NCBI GenBank assembly: GCA_050117315.1
Contig: JASFMY010000042.1
Location: 1 to 44,817 of the forward strand
Direction: 5' to 3'
DNA: 44,817 bases
DNA from: JANQIV01 sp050117315
GTDB lineage: Bacteria; Bacteroidota; Ignavibacteria; Ignavibacteriales; Melioribacteraceae
In this document: piece after piece, positions 37,524 to 44,653 of the stretch
How the letters are laid out: each line of letters begins with the position of its first letter
Numbering within the stretch: the first letter of the stretch is position 1
Made by a program: the position numbers and the translations under genes
Notes under the pieces: generated by a model
The model's database searches: none
What the model saw: only the letters and a program-made list of their open reading frames with translations
Told to the model about the DNA's origin: nothing

Positions 37524-39887
37524 TTAAGAAACTAGAAGCTTCTTATTCTTTTTTGCATGGAAAGAGCTTTCTAATTGATATGAATTTTCTCCATTGGTAT
37601 CTATCTTAAACTGAAGTACCAATCCTTGTAGATTTTCTGTTAACTGGTTGAGGTCTTCGGCTGCCCTGGCTATCTGCTGGGTTCCCGCTGCTGACTGTTG
37701 CGATACCGAGCTTATCGATTCTACATTTTTACTTATTTGTTCCGCTGCCGCTGATTGTTCTTCCGATGCTGCAGCCAATTGACTTATCTCTATATCTACT
37801 TCTTTCGCACTTTGTAATATCGAATTCAATGTTTCTTCTACTTCATCCGTCATCTTTTTTCCTTCCATTACCGACTCTTTGGCTTCTATCATCGAATCAT
37901 CTGCTTCTTTGGCTTCTTTTTGAATTGCCTTGATTGTTTCGGCTATTTCCTTTGTTGCCTTGGTCGTTCTTTCTGCAAGCTTCCTTACTTCATCGGCTAC
38001 TACTGCAAAGCCTCTGCCTTGCTCCCCGGCTCTGGCCGCTTCTATCGCGGCGTTTAAGGCCAACAAGTTGGTTTGATCTGCTATGTCGTCTATTACCTGC
38101 GCTATCTCGCCTATTTGATCGGTTTTCCCGGCCAACGCTGTGATGATTTGAGCTGTATTGCCAGATGAACTGATTATTTTTTCTATGCTTTCTTTATTTT
38201 TGTTTACTTTTTCGTTACCGAGATTTGCTTGTTCGCCCGATTTCTTTGAGAGATTTGCTGCCCGGTTGGCTGAATCTGCCGACTGCATTATCGTCTTTGT
38301 CATCTCTTCTACCGATGCCGCTACTTCACCGGTTTGGGCACTTTGTTCTTGTGCTCCAGCTGCCATTTCTTCTGAACTCGATGATATCTCGCTGCTCGCG
38401 CTCGCTGTCGCCTGAACTGCTTCCGAAACCTGACCTATTAAATTACTCAACGAATTGCCCAAATCATTTACGCTGTTTTTTATTAACGCAAAATCTCCTT
38501 CGTATTGCCCTTGCATCCTTGCTCTTAGATCACCGGTAGACATTGTCGATAATACATCCGAACTTTCCTGGATGGGTTCTACAAAGGCATTCAGGGTATT
38601 ATTAAACCCTTCTACTATCTCTTTATAACCTCCTTTGAATTTTTCCGCATTACCACGGTTCTTCAAATTTCCCTTTAAGGCTTCCGTTGTCATTTCTTCT
38701 GTTTCATATTTTAGATCGCTTAACGAACTGACTATTTTATCCAGCGCCGGGGTAATTTCATCTTTTTCATCCAGTCTATTTACTTTTACATTAAGGTTCC
38801 CGTCTGCAATATTATCCATCGCTTCTACTATTTCCTGCAAGGTATCTGCATAATTGTCCATGGCATCTGCCATTTCGCCTATTTCATCTTTCGATTCCAG
38901 TTTCAGACGGGTACCTAACCTGCCTTTACCTAATTCCTGCATCATATGGTTCGCTTTAAATACCGGGTTGGTGACTGCATTACTGATTATAAACGAGAAC
39001 ATGAGACCTAGGGCTACGGCTATTAGGCTCATTGTAATTACTATAGTATTACCTCGCAAATTTGCCGACTGTAGCTCAGGGCCTAAAACTTCTTGCCTAG
39101 CTTTTATTCCCGTATTTAAGTCGTTGAGTTCTGTGGCTATTCTTGGACCGATATTGTCAAGTGTCCCGTTGACTATTTTATTCCTGTCCTCAATTATGTT
39201 TACCACTTCATTAAAACCGTCACGATATTTTTCAATATTATCCCTTATAGAAGACGGCAGGCTTACCAGGTACCTATCTAGTAGTTTAAATTCATCATTT
39301 ACTCTTTCAACATAGTCTAACCCGTTGTTGTCTAAAAATTTCATCACATAAAGTCTTATCAGCAGCATATGTTTAGTTGCTTTTGCTACGGAAATACTAC
39401 CGCCTTCCATTAGAGGACTTAATTGTTCATTAACGACCTGCACCCCGGTTTTATCTAAAACTTCCTTTACTACTTGATCTCTCCGGTTCATAAATTCCAC
39501 GACCTGGACGAAACCGGTCTTATAATCTTCAACCGCTTCCTCTACTTCGGTCATAATTTTTTTATATTCTTCATTTTCCAATGATTCGTAGGCTTCTTTG
39601 ACATACTGCTCCATTTCTTTTATGTCTTCTTGAAAATTTGAAACATATTTTTGGTCTCCGTTTCTCAAGAAGTTTATAACTTCAATTCTTGCGGTAAGCA
39701 AGGTGGATTGAATCTGTGCAGATGAATTTGAGTTAATGGCTGACTTTCTGTATTCCATAAAGCCATCGGTAGACGAAGAAATTGTGGAGTAACCTATCGA
39801 TGCAACTATTACAAGTAAAAGTAATACTACAAAAAACCCTCCCAGAATTTTTTTCTTAATACTTAAATTATAAAAAAATGTTTTCAT
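37524..39887 (-). CDS. Methyl-accepting chemotaxis protein with large periplasmic sensor and HAMP
   Basis: A 787-residue chemoreceptor. The start at MKTFFYNLSIKKK is chosen because GGGAGG lies just before it; an upstream frame start lacks one. TM1 is ILGGFFVVLLLLVIVASIGY; a mostly helical periplasmic region of about 250 residues follows, possibly an HBM-type double helical bundle; TM2 is VITMSLIAVALGLMFSFIIS. Then come HAMP (MMQELGKGRLGTRLKLESKDEIGEMADAM) and a second HAMP-like part (STGDLRARMQGQYEGDF). The signalling tip is canonical (DQTNLLALNAAIEAARAGEQGRGFAVVADEVRKLAERT). It lies upstream of cheW. The signal sensed is unknown. A sigma-28-like sequence is upstream. Confidence 0.9.
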   Translation of the reverse strand: MKTFFYNLSIKKKILGGFFVVLLLLVIVASIGYSTISSSTDGFMEYRKSAINSNSSAQIQSTLLTARIEVINFLRNGDQKYVSNFQEDIKEMEQYVKEAYESLENEEYKKIMTEVEEAVEDYKTGFVQVVEFMNRRDQVVKEVLDKTGVQVVNEQLSPLMEGGSISVAKATKHMLLIRLYVMKFLDNNGLDYVERVNDEFKLLDRYLVSLPSSIRDNIEKYRDGFNEVVNIIEDRNKIVNGTLDNIGPRIATELNDLNTGIKARQEVLGPELQSANLRGNTIVITMSLIAVALGLMFSFIISNAVTNPVFKANHMMQELGKGRLGTRLKLESKDEIGEMADAMDNYADTLQEIVEAMDNIADGNLNVKVNRLDEKDEITPALDKIVSSLSDLKYETEEMTTEALKGNLKNRGNAEKFKGGYKEIVEGFNNTLNAFVEPIQESSDVLSTMSTGDLRARMQGQYEGDFALIKNSVNDLGNSLSNLIGQVSEAVQATASASSEISSSSEEMAAGAQEQSAQTGEVAASVEEMTKTIMQSADSANRAANLSKKSGEQANLGNEKVNKNKESIEKIISSSGNTAQIITALAGKTDQIGEIAQVIDDIADQTNLLALNAAIEAARAGEQGRGFAVVADEVRKLAERTTKATKEIAETIKAIQKEAKEADDSMIEAKESVMEGKKMTDEVEETLNSILQSAKEVDIEISQLAAASEEQSAAAEQISKNVESISSVSQQSAAGTQQIARAAEDLNQLTENLQGLVLQFKIDTNGENSYQLESSFHAKKNKKLLVS

Positions 39888-40419
39888 TATGCCTCCCACT
39901 ATAGCTGATTTGCAATAAATTTTGAATTCACTGATCATTATCGGTACTTTTACCTACATGTTTAATTTAAATAAGTTTTAAACTTTTTCCCTTCATAGAA
40001 AAAAGTAGATTTAATACAATTAATAAACTTCTCTAATTATTTACACTATCATCTTTGCTATACCGACATCAGTATTAATACTGATATATTGAAACTATTG
40101 ATTACTCTAAAAATGATTCACTTGGTAACCGAATTAGCTAAACCGGACTTTCAGAAAAACTACTACGATTATCAGTTGAGTTAGAATTTTTATGAGACCG
40201 GCTTTGTTTTTTAAGTGATATGTTTTTTGTTTTGGGAGTAAGAAAGCCGGCATGTGAAAATAAATATATCAAAAGAGAATTAATATCGGTATATCGTATT
40301 CCCCTTAATAGATAAGGGTCTACACTAATCCCGTCAACATTCTCTTTTTAACAGAAGTGTCAGATTTTATCCTGGCTAATCTCTCATATAATCCTACATA
40401 AAATATTCTTATCCTGTTG
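39888..40419. other. Inter-MCP spacer with promoter elements and palindrome
   Basis: No gene is seen in 532 bp. It contains the sigma-28-like site at 39938-39964, a perfect 18-bp palindrome ATCAGTATTAATACTGAT at 40068-40085, and the pair CCGGCTTT (about 40204) and AAAGCCGG (about 40245), which could form a long-looped hairpin behind the upstream MCP gene. Confidence 0.55.
39938..39964 (-). promoter_or_regulatory. Putative sigma-28 (FliA) promoter of the 787-residue MCP
   Basis: On the minus strand: TAAACATG, 11 bases, ACCGATAA. The enteric FliA consensus is TAAAGTTT, 11 bases, GCCGATAA, so the TAAA and CCGATAA cores and the spacing match. The -10 lies about 50 nt before the ATG. MCP genes are classical members of the flagellar regulon. 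Inferred from consensus only. Confidence 0.5.
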
Positions 40420-42615
40420 TTAATTTTCCAATTCCGCTGAAATAACTCCTCCTAATTGATTTATATTTTCACTTGAATCAATTTTAAACTGCGCTATTAA
40501 TCTTTGCAGCCCTTCGGTCAACTGGTTAAGGTCTTCCGCTGCTCTTGCTATCTGTTGTGTGCTTGTTGCAGACTGGTTTGCCACAGTTGAAATTGATTCA
40601 ATATTCCTGCCGATTTGTTCTGCTGTAGTAGATTGTTCTTCACTAGCAGTTGCAACTTGCTGGATTTGAAGCGTAACGTCATCGGCACTTTCCAAAATTT
40701 CTTTTAGTGATTTTTCCACACTATTTGTTAATTCCATTCCTGCGTTTACGAATTCTTCCGCTTCTTTCATCGATGCATCTGCTTCCTTTGCCTCGGATTG
40801 AATTGCCTTGATTGTTTCAGCTATTTCCTTTGTTGCTTTTGTTGTTCTTTCTGCAAGTTTCCTTACTTCATCCGCAACAACAGCAAATCCTCTTCCCTGT
40901 TCACCGGCACGGGCTGCTTCTATTGCTGCATTTAGTGCCAGCAAGTTTGTTTGGTCTGCTATATCATCTATCACTTGTGTTATCTCACCGATTTGGTCTG
41001 TTTTTCCGGCCAAAGATGCAATGATTTTCCCGGTATTCTTGGAAGAAGTAATTATCTTCTCCATTCCCGCTTTATTTTCAGCTACTTTGCCTACTCCTAT
41101 GTTTGCCTGATCATTAGCATTTTTTGCCGATTCCGAAGCTCTAACAGAATTATTTGCCGTCTGCAAAATAGTTTTTGTCATTTCTTCAATCCCGCTTGCT
41201 ACTTCAGCTGTTTGCACATTCTGCTCTTGTACCCCAGTAGCCATTTCTTCCGAGCTTGCAGATATCTGGTTACTAGCACTGGCTGTTGCCTGAACCGCTT
41301 CAGTTACACTTTGAATCATATTTCTTATTTTTTTTACAGTTTGATTGAAGCTTTCATATAACATTGCAATATTATCATCTTTTCGTTCGGGTTTTACGCT
41401 AATAGTTAAATCTCCTTGAGAAAATTTTCCCATTTCGTTCATCATGCAGTTAAGGCTTTGTTCAAGATATTTCTCATTTTCTTTTGCTTTAGTTACATCC
41501 ATAACAAACTCAATTGCTCCCGTGACTTTTCCTTTTTTATCAGTCCGCGGCGCACCTGTATACATTATAGGAGTATCTTTACCCCTTGGTCTTGCAATTG
41601 TTTGAGCTGTTTGGACCTGATTTGTCTGCATAGCCTTATAACATGCACACTCTTCAGTGTTACATTGGTCTGTTTTAAATTGGTCATAACATTTTTTACC
41701 AATCAACGACTTTTGATCCTTTCCTACTAAATCCGAACCCACTTTGTTCATATAAGTAATATTATAATCCGGGTCTATCATCATAACGGGAGATGCTAAA
41801 GCATCAAAATCTTTGAACTGCTGAGTTATTATATCGGACATCTTATTGAATGAATCACCTAAATCTCCAAATTCATCACCGGAATCTGAATCAACATGAA
41901 CATCGTACTCTCCTTTAGTTATTCTCGAAAAAGCAGTTCGTAATTTCTCAACAGGCGAAGTAATTTTTTTAGCAAGGTAATATGAAATAGCAAACACAAT
42001 CAGTGAAATTATAAATATTAAGAGTATAATTTGTAATCTTACCGAAGCAAATTCTTCTTTCACGTCATCAATATAAACACCGCTTCCAATAATCCATCCC
42101 CATTTGTCAAATAACTTTACAAATGAAATTTTAGAAACCGGTTCATCTTTCCCCGGTTTTGCCCACATGTATTCTACAAATCCTTCTCCTTTTCTGCCTG
42201 CTAATTCTGTCATTTCAGCAAACAAAAATTTATCGTTAGGATCTTTATAACTTCCTAATTTTTCACCGTTTAGTTTTGGTTTAATCGGGTGCATGATCAT
42301 TTTCGGCTCTAAATCAATTATAAAGAAATAACCGCTTTGATCGTAACGGAGTCCCTGAATAATATCAATTGCTCTTTCTTTAGCTTCATCCTCCGATAAA
42401 GTTCCAGTGCTAAACTTTTTGAATGAGTCATTCAACATACCGTATGCAACTTCTACTGTATGTTTTACTTTATCTTTCTTTTCCTTTAAAAAATTTTCTT
42501 CTATTGTAGGGATTGTGTGGACAAAAAGAGTAATAACAAAAAGTGCCACTATAATTAGACTAAAACTAAAAATCTTGCTTAAAAGGCTCCAACTTTTAAC
42601 CTTTTTGAACTGCAT
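40420..42615 (-). CDS. Methyl-accepting chemotaxis protein: sCache, HAMP and Cys-rich PAS
   Basis: A 731-residue chemoreceptor; the start at MQFKKVKSWSLL has GGGAGG ahead. TM1 is IFSFSLIIVALFVITLFVH. The periplasmic part has the single-Cache pattern YDQSGYFFIIDLEPKMIMHPIKP and GWIIGSGVYIDDV. TM2 (LQIILLIFIISLIVFAISYYLA) leads into HAMP, then a PAS domain (MIDPDYNITYMNKVGSDLVG) carrying a cysteine cluster C-x7-C-x4-C-x-C in CYDQFKTDQCNTEECAC, and a canonical signalling tip. Cache domains often bind small organic acids. The cysteine-bearing PAS resembles MCPs of metal-reducing Deltaproteobacteria and might bind metal or heme or sense redox, which is inference. The gene is monocistronic by spacing. 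Confidence 0.92.
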   Translation of the reverse strand: MQFKKVKSWSLLSKIFSFSLIIVALFVITLFVHTIPTIEENFLKEKKDKVKHTVEVAYGMLNDSFKKFSTGTLSEDEAKERAIDIIQGLRYDQSGYFFIIDLEPKMIMHPIKPKLNGEKLGSYKDPNDKFLFAEMTELAGRKGEGFVEYMWAKPGKDEPVSKISFVKLFDKWGWIIGSGVYIDDVKEEFASVRLQIILLIFIISLIVFAISYYLAKKITSPVEKLRTAFSRITKGEYDVHVDSDSGDEFGDLGDSFNKMSDIITQQFKDFDALASPVMMIDPDYNITYMNKVGSDLVGKDQKSLIGKKCYDQFKTDQCNTEECACYKAMQTNQVQTAQTIARPRGKDTPIMYTGAPRTDKKGKVTGAIEFVMDVTKAKENEKYLEQSLNCMMNEMGKFSQGDLTISVKPERKDDNIAMLYESFNQTVKKIRNMIQSVTEAVQATASASNQISASSEEMATGVQEQNVQTAEVASGIEEMTKTILQTANNSVRASESAKNANDQANIGVGKVAENKAGMEKIITSSKNTGKIIASLAGKTDQIGEITQVIDDIADQTNLLALNAAIEAARAGEQGRGFAVVADEVRKLAERTTKATKEIAETIKAIQSEAKEADASMKEAEEFVNAGMELTNSVEKSLKEILESADDVTLQIQQVATASEEQSTTAEQIGRNIESISTVANQSATSTQQIARAAEDLNQLTEGLQRLIAQFKIDSSENINQLGGVISAELEN

Positions 42616-42807
42616 TTGACCTCCCGTTAAATGAATAAAAACACTATTTATCTCCAATATTACAGCAAAATTGGAGTTCAGGAATTAAACATTTCCTAAG
42701 TTTGTTAAATTACACTCATGGTCTTTTTACCTATTAGATTTTAAGATATTATAGAACAGCACTAAACTAACAGATATTCGGTATAATTAACTTTTATTTT
42801 GACCATA

Positions 42808-42834
42808 CTATCGGTAGAATTACCTATAAATAAA
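42808..42834 (-). promoter_or_regulatory. Second copy of the MCP upstream motif
   Basis: TATCGGTA, three bases, TTACCTA on the plus strand matches the motif upstream of the neighbouring MCP at 15 of 18 positions, the three differences being contiguous. On the minus strand it offers ACCGATAG as a sigma-28-like -10, but the -35 here (TTTATTTA) is poor. The element also has GGTA/TACC symmetry, so it may be a regulator site. It lies about 193 nt before the MCP start. Confidence 0.4.
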
Positions 42835-43015
42835 ATAAGAAAGAGAGGAATGGTGCATTTTTCATGTTGAATTATACAGTTTTCAAAGCGAAATGCGATC
42901 CAATATCGCATTATTATTTAGGGATCTGCTGAGAGAAACACTTAAGAAATTGTAAAATAATAAGAGAGGGGAAAGAAAACCATGAAAGTGTGTGTAGGTA
43001 TAGGTACTGTCTACT

Positions 43016-43192
43016 TCAATGGTCCTCGACAGCCTTGGAATATTTTCCAATATTTTCAACAAACCAAAGTTCAATGTCATCGTTATCATTAGGAATTGTT
43101 ACTGGTTTAACTCTGAACTCATTAATATTTGCAATTGCATTAATGTTTTCTAATTCATGCTTTTCTTTATAAGTATTAATTAAAGTTGGAAT
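43016..43192 (-). pseudogene. Remnant of a protein-coding gene (C-terminal 58 codons)
   Basis: On the minus strand a frame without a start codon reads TYKEKHELENINAIANIN, then EFRVKPVTIPNDNDDIEL, WFVENIGKYSKAVEDH and stop. The composition (acidic, Asn/Ile/Lys/Glu-rich, sensible hydrophobic spacing) looks like real protein, but an in-frame stop precedes it immediately and no ATG is available. I do not recognise the family. The last 7 codons (SKAVEDH, stop) recur at 44627-44650 in the repeat element, so this end may be part of a mobile or repeated unit instead of a gene. Confidence 0.3.
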
Positions 43193-43224
43193 TTATCAAC
43201 TGTAATTTACAATTTTTTATAGAA

Positions 43225-43253
43225 GTAGATGATGCAAAATTTGCATCATCTAC
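43225..43253. terminator. 29-bp near-perfect palindrome, possible terminator
   Basis: GTAGATGATGCAAA and its exact complement are separated by a single base, giving a 14-bp stem. It lies 18 bp after the ancestral stop of the tail-fibre-like gene, which suggests termination, but no clear T run follows on the minus strand; on the plus side TTTTTTT appears 11 bp later. A protein-binding site is the alternative. Confidence 0.5.
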
Positions 43254-43271
43254 ATGATAACCTTTTTTTCC

Positions 43272-44031
43272 TTATCTGGACAATTCTTCCAATTTATTTT
43301 CAAGCTCATTAATTTTTTTATCCTGTTCTACGATGTATATAGGGTTTTACCAATGACTTCTCTCTTTTCAAGAGAGATTTGAGAGAGTTCTAAAAAGGAC
43401 AAAGCCCTAAAATCAATTTGCAATTAGTATATAAAGTCAGCTCTTCAATTTTTTCAAGCAGTTTTGCCTGCATTTCTCCAATACTTAGTCCTTCTTCTTT
43501 TACTTCTTCGGCTGACGGGATATCGGGTAAACGTTTGTTTTCTTTTATAAAATTTTCTACTTCGGTTAATGGTTTCAAATCGTAATCTTCTTCAAATACT
43601 TTATCAGGCCAGTCGTCTTCCAGTTTTACTACAACTTCTTCGGCTATCATATCACCCGCTACTGCAAGTTTATATCCCTGCGGATCTAATGTACCTATGC
43701 CGACGTTGCCACATGAAGGGTTTATTGCAAAGTTTTCATCTGTATCTTGCGCAGAAGAACCTTGAATGGCAGCAATACTTCCTGAAATACCTAACTTGAC
43801 TCCCCTGTTAAAATAAGTGTTATGCGTTCTGAAAAGATATTGGTCTCCTCCACTATCTAAATCACGTACCTCCAACTTTGCTCTTGGGCTGGTTGTACCT
43901 ATACCAACATTACCGTTATTATAATAAATACTGCTTGTTGATGTATCCGTCTGCCACTGGGCGTAAGTTGTATTACTTACTAAAGCTAACAACATAATAA
44001 ACAATAACTTTACAATAGAATTTGTTTTCAT
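43272..44031 (-). pseudogene. NVGIGT-repeat tail-fibre-like exported protein, truncated by an insertion
   Basis: The intact part (213 codons, 44031-43390) has a signal peptide (MKTNSIVKLLFIMLLALVSNTTYAQ), two NVGIGTxxP turns followed by KLEV/KLAV strands as in phage-tail-fibre-like surface proteins, and the conserved end DYDLKPLTEVENFIKENKRLPDIPSAEEV. The coiled coil begins LLEKIEELTLY and then derails into TNCKLILGLCPF. The missing coil, IVEQDKKINELENKLEELSR and stop, lies in frame at 43272-43335 once the insert between is removed, giving a 221-residue ancestor. The truncated form could still be made and exported. Similar proteins are abundant in Ignavibacteria and Bacteroidota; their role is unknown. 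Confidence 0.8.
43340..43433. mobile_element. ~90-bp insertion with TATA duplication
   Basis: TATA at 43336-43339 and again at 43430-43433 flank about 90 bp; deleting the insert and one TATA exactly restores the interrupted coiled-coil frame. The insert contains a CTCTCTT/AAGAGAG hairpin (around 43359-43375) and no coding capacity. The TA-rich duplication suggests a miniature element mobilised in trans. No clear terminal inverted repeats were seen. Confidence 0.65.
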
Positions 44032-44239
44032 TTTTTCCTCAATATTTTTTGGAATTTACTGTTTACTCCTGGTTTCAGTCTTTTTTATCTGCCGTAATCA
44101 CCTCTTGTTGAAAAATGGTCCGCGACATCATTGGAAACCATATAGCCGCCGTACAGCCGGCAGCTTTCTTGATTTTATTCATCGTTCATCAAATTTTTAA
44201 TGAACAGTGGTAGAAATTTGCTCACTCCTTATAATTTTT
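44032..44239. other. Upstream region of the tail-fibre-like gene
   Basis: About 200 bp without a recognised gene, presumably holding the promoter for the gene on the minus strand. A short GC-rich stretch with GCCGCCGTACAGCCGGCAGC is at about 44145-44164. Confidence 0.4.
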
Positions 44240-44372
44240 GTATCAATGTTGATACTTTTTGATAAAACATTGATAGTTTTTCTATCATCGGTCATACTTT
44301 TGGATACAATGCTGATAGTTTTAGTATCACCAGTCATACTTTTTTTATCAATGATGATACCTTAGGTATCAA
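44240..44372. repeat. Six-unit imperfect tandem array, 21-bp period
   Basis: Units start at 44240, 44261, 44282, 44303, 44324 and 44345, each 21 bp, of the type GTATCAATGTTGATACTTTTT; a seventh begins at 44366. Each unit has a partial internal palindrome (GTATCA/TGATAC) and a T tract. On the minus strand the array can be read as heptapeptides (KSMTGDT, KTISIVS, KSMTDDR, KTINVLS, KSINIDT) within an open frame from an ATG at 44337 to 44197 (46 residues, no obvious ribosome site). There are no unique spacers, so it is not CRISPR. Confidence 0.85.
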
Positions 44373-44445
44373 CTTTACTTGGTTGTCAAGAAATAAACCT
44401 TAAGTTATAAGCTGAGATTTATTTACTTCTATTTGCCGCACTTCG

Positions 44446-44640
44446 TGTCGAGGAGTGATGAAGGTGTCTCAAAAGCCTAAAATTGTCATTGCGAGGCAGT
44501 TTTTGCCGAAGCCTGTCCGCCTTCTCCCGACGAGTCGAGAGAAGGCGGGCAATCTTTCGTTTTTAGCTCAAAATAGAGATCACTTCGCTTCGCTCGTGAT
44601 GACAAGCATACTTTTGAGACAGCCTCAGTGGTCCTCGACA
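44446..44640. mobile_element. 195-bp nested inverted-repeat element (MITE-like)
   Basis: The outer 30-bp arms (44446-44475 and 44611-44640) match at 24 of 30 positions, with identical TGTCGAGGA outer and TGTCTCAAAAG inner blocks. Inside, TGTCATTGCGAG faces CTCGTGATGACA, and a central perfect 10-bp stem is CCGCCTTCTC/GAGAAGGCGG. The whole could fold into one long hairpin. There is no transposase; the frame across it is not credible as a gene. The inner phrases resemble intergenic repeats seen in many genomes. Confidence 0.75.
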
Positions 44641-44653
44641 GCCTTGGAATTTT

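Larger units (their letters stand above)
42616..43224. other. MCP upstream spacer
   Basis: Mostly non-coding. It holds the MCP motif copy, an 8-bp hairpin at 42892-42912 (AATGCGAT, loop CCAAT, ATCGCATT), a 22-bp sequence at 43020-43041 that recurs at 44629-44650, and a coding remnant listed separately. Confidence 0.5.

Noticed and set aside
42982..43092. Short plus-strand frame MKVCVGIGTVYFNG with a GAGAGGGG stretch ahead
   Set aside because: About 36 codons, overlaps the repeated 22-bp sequence and the antisense remnant, and shows no family features.
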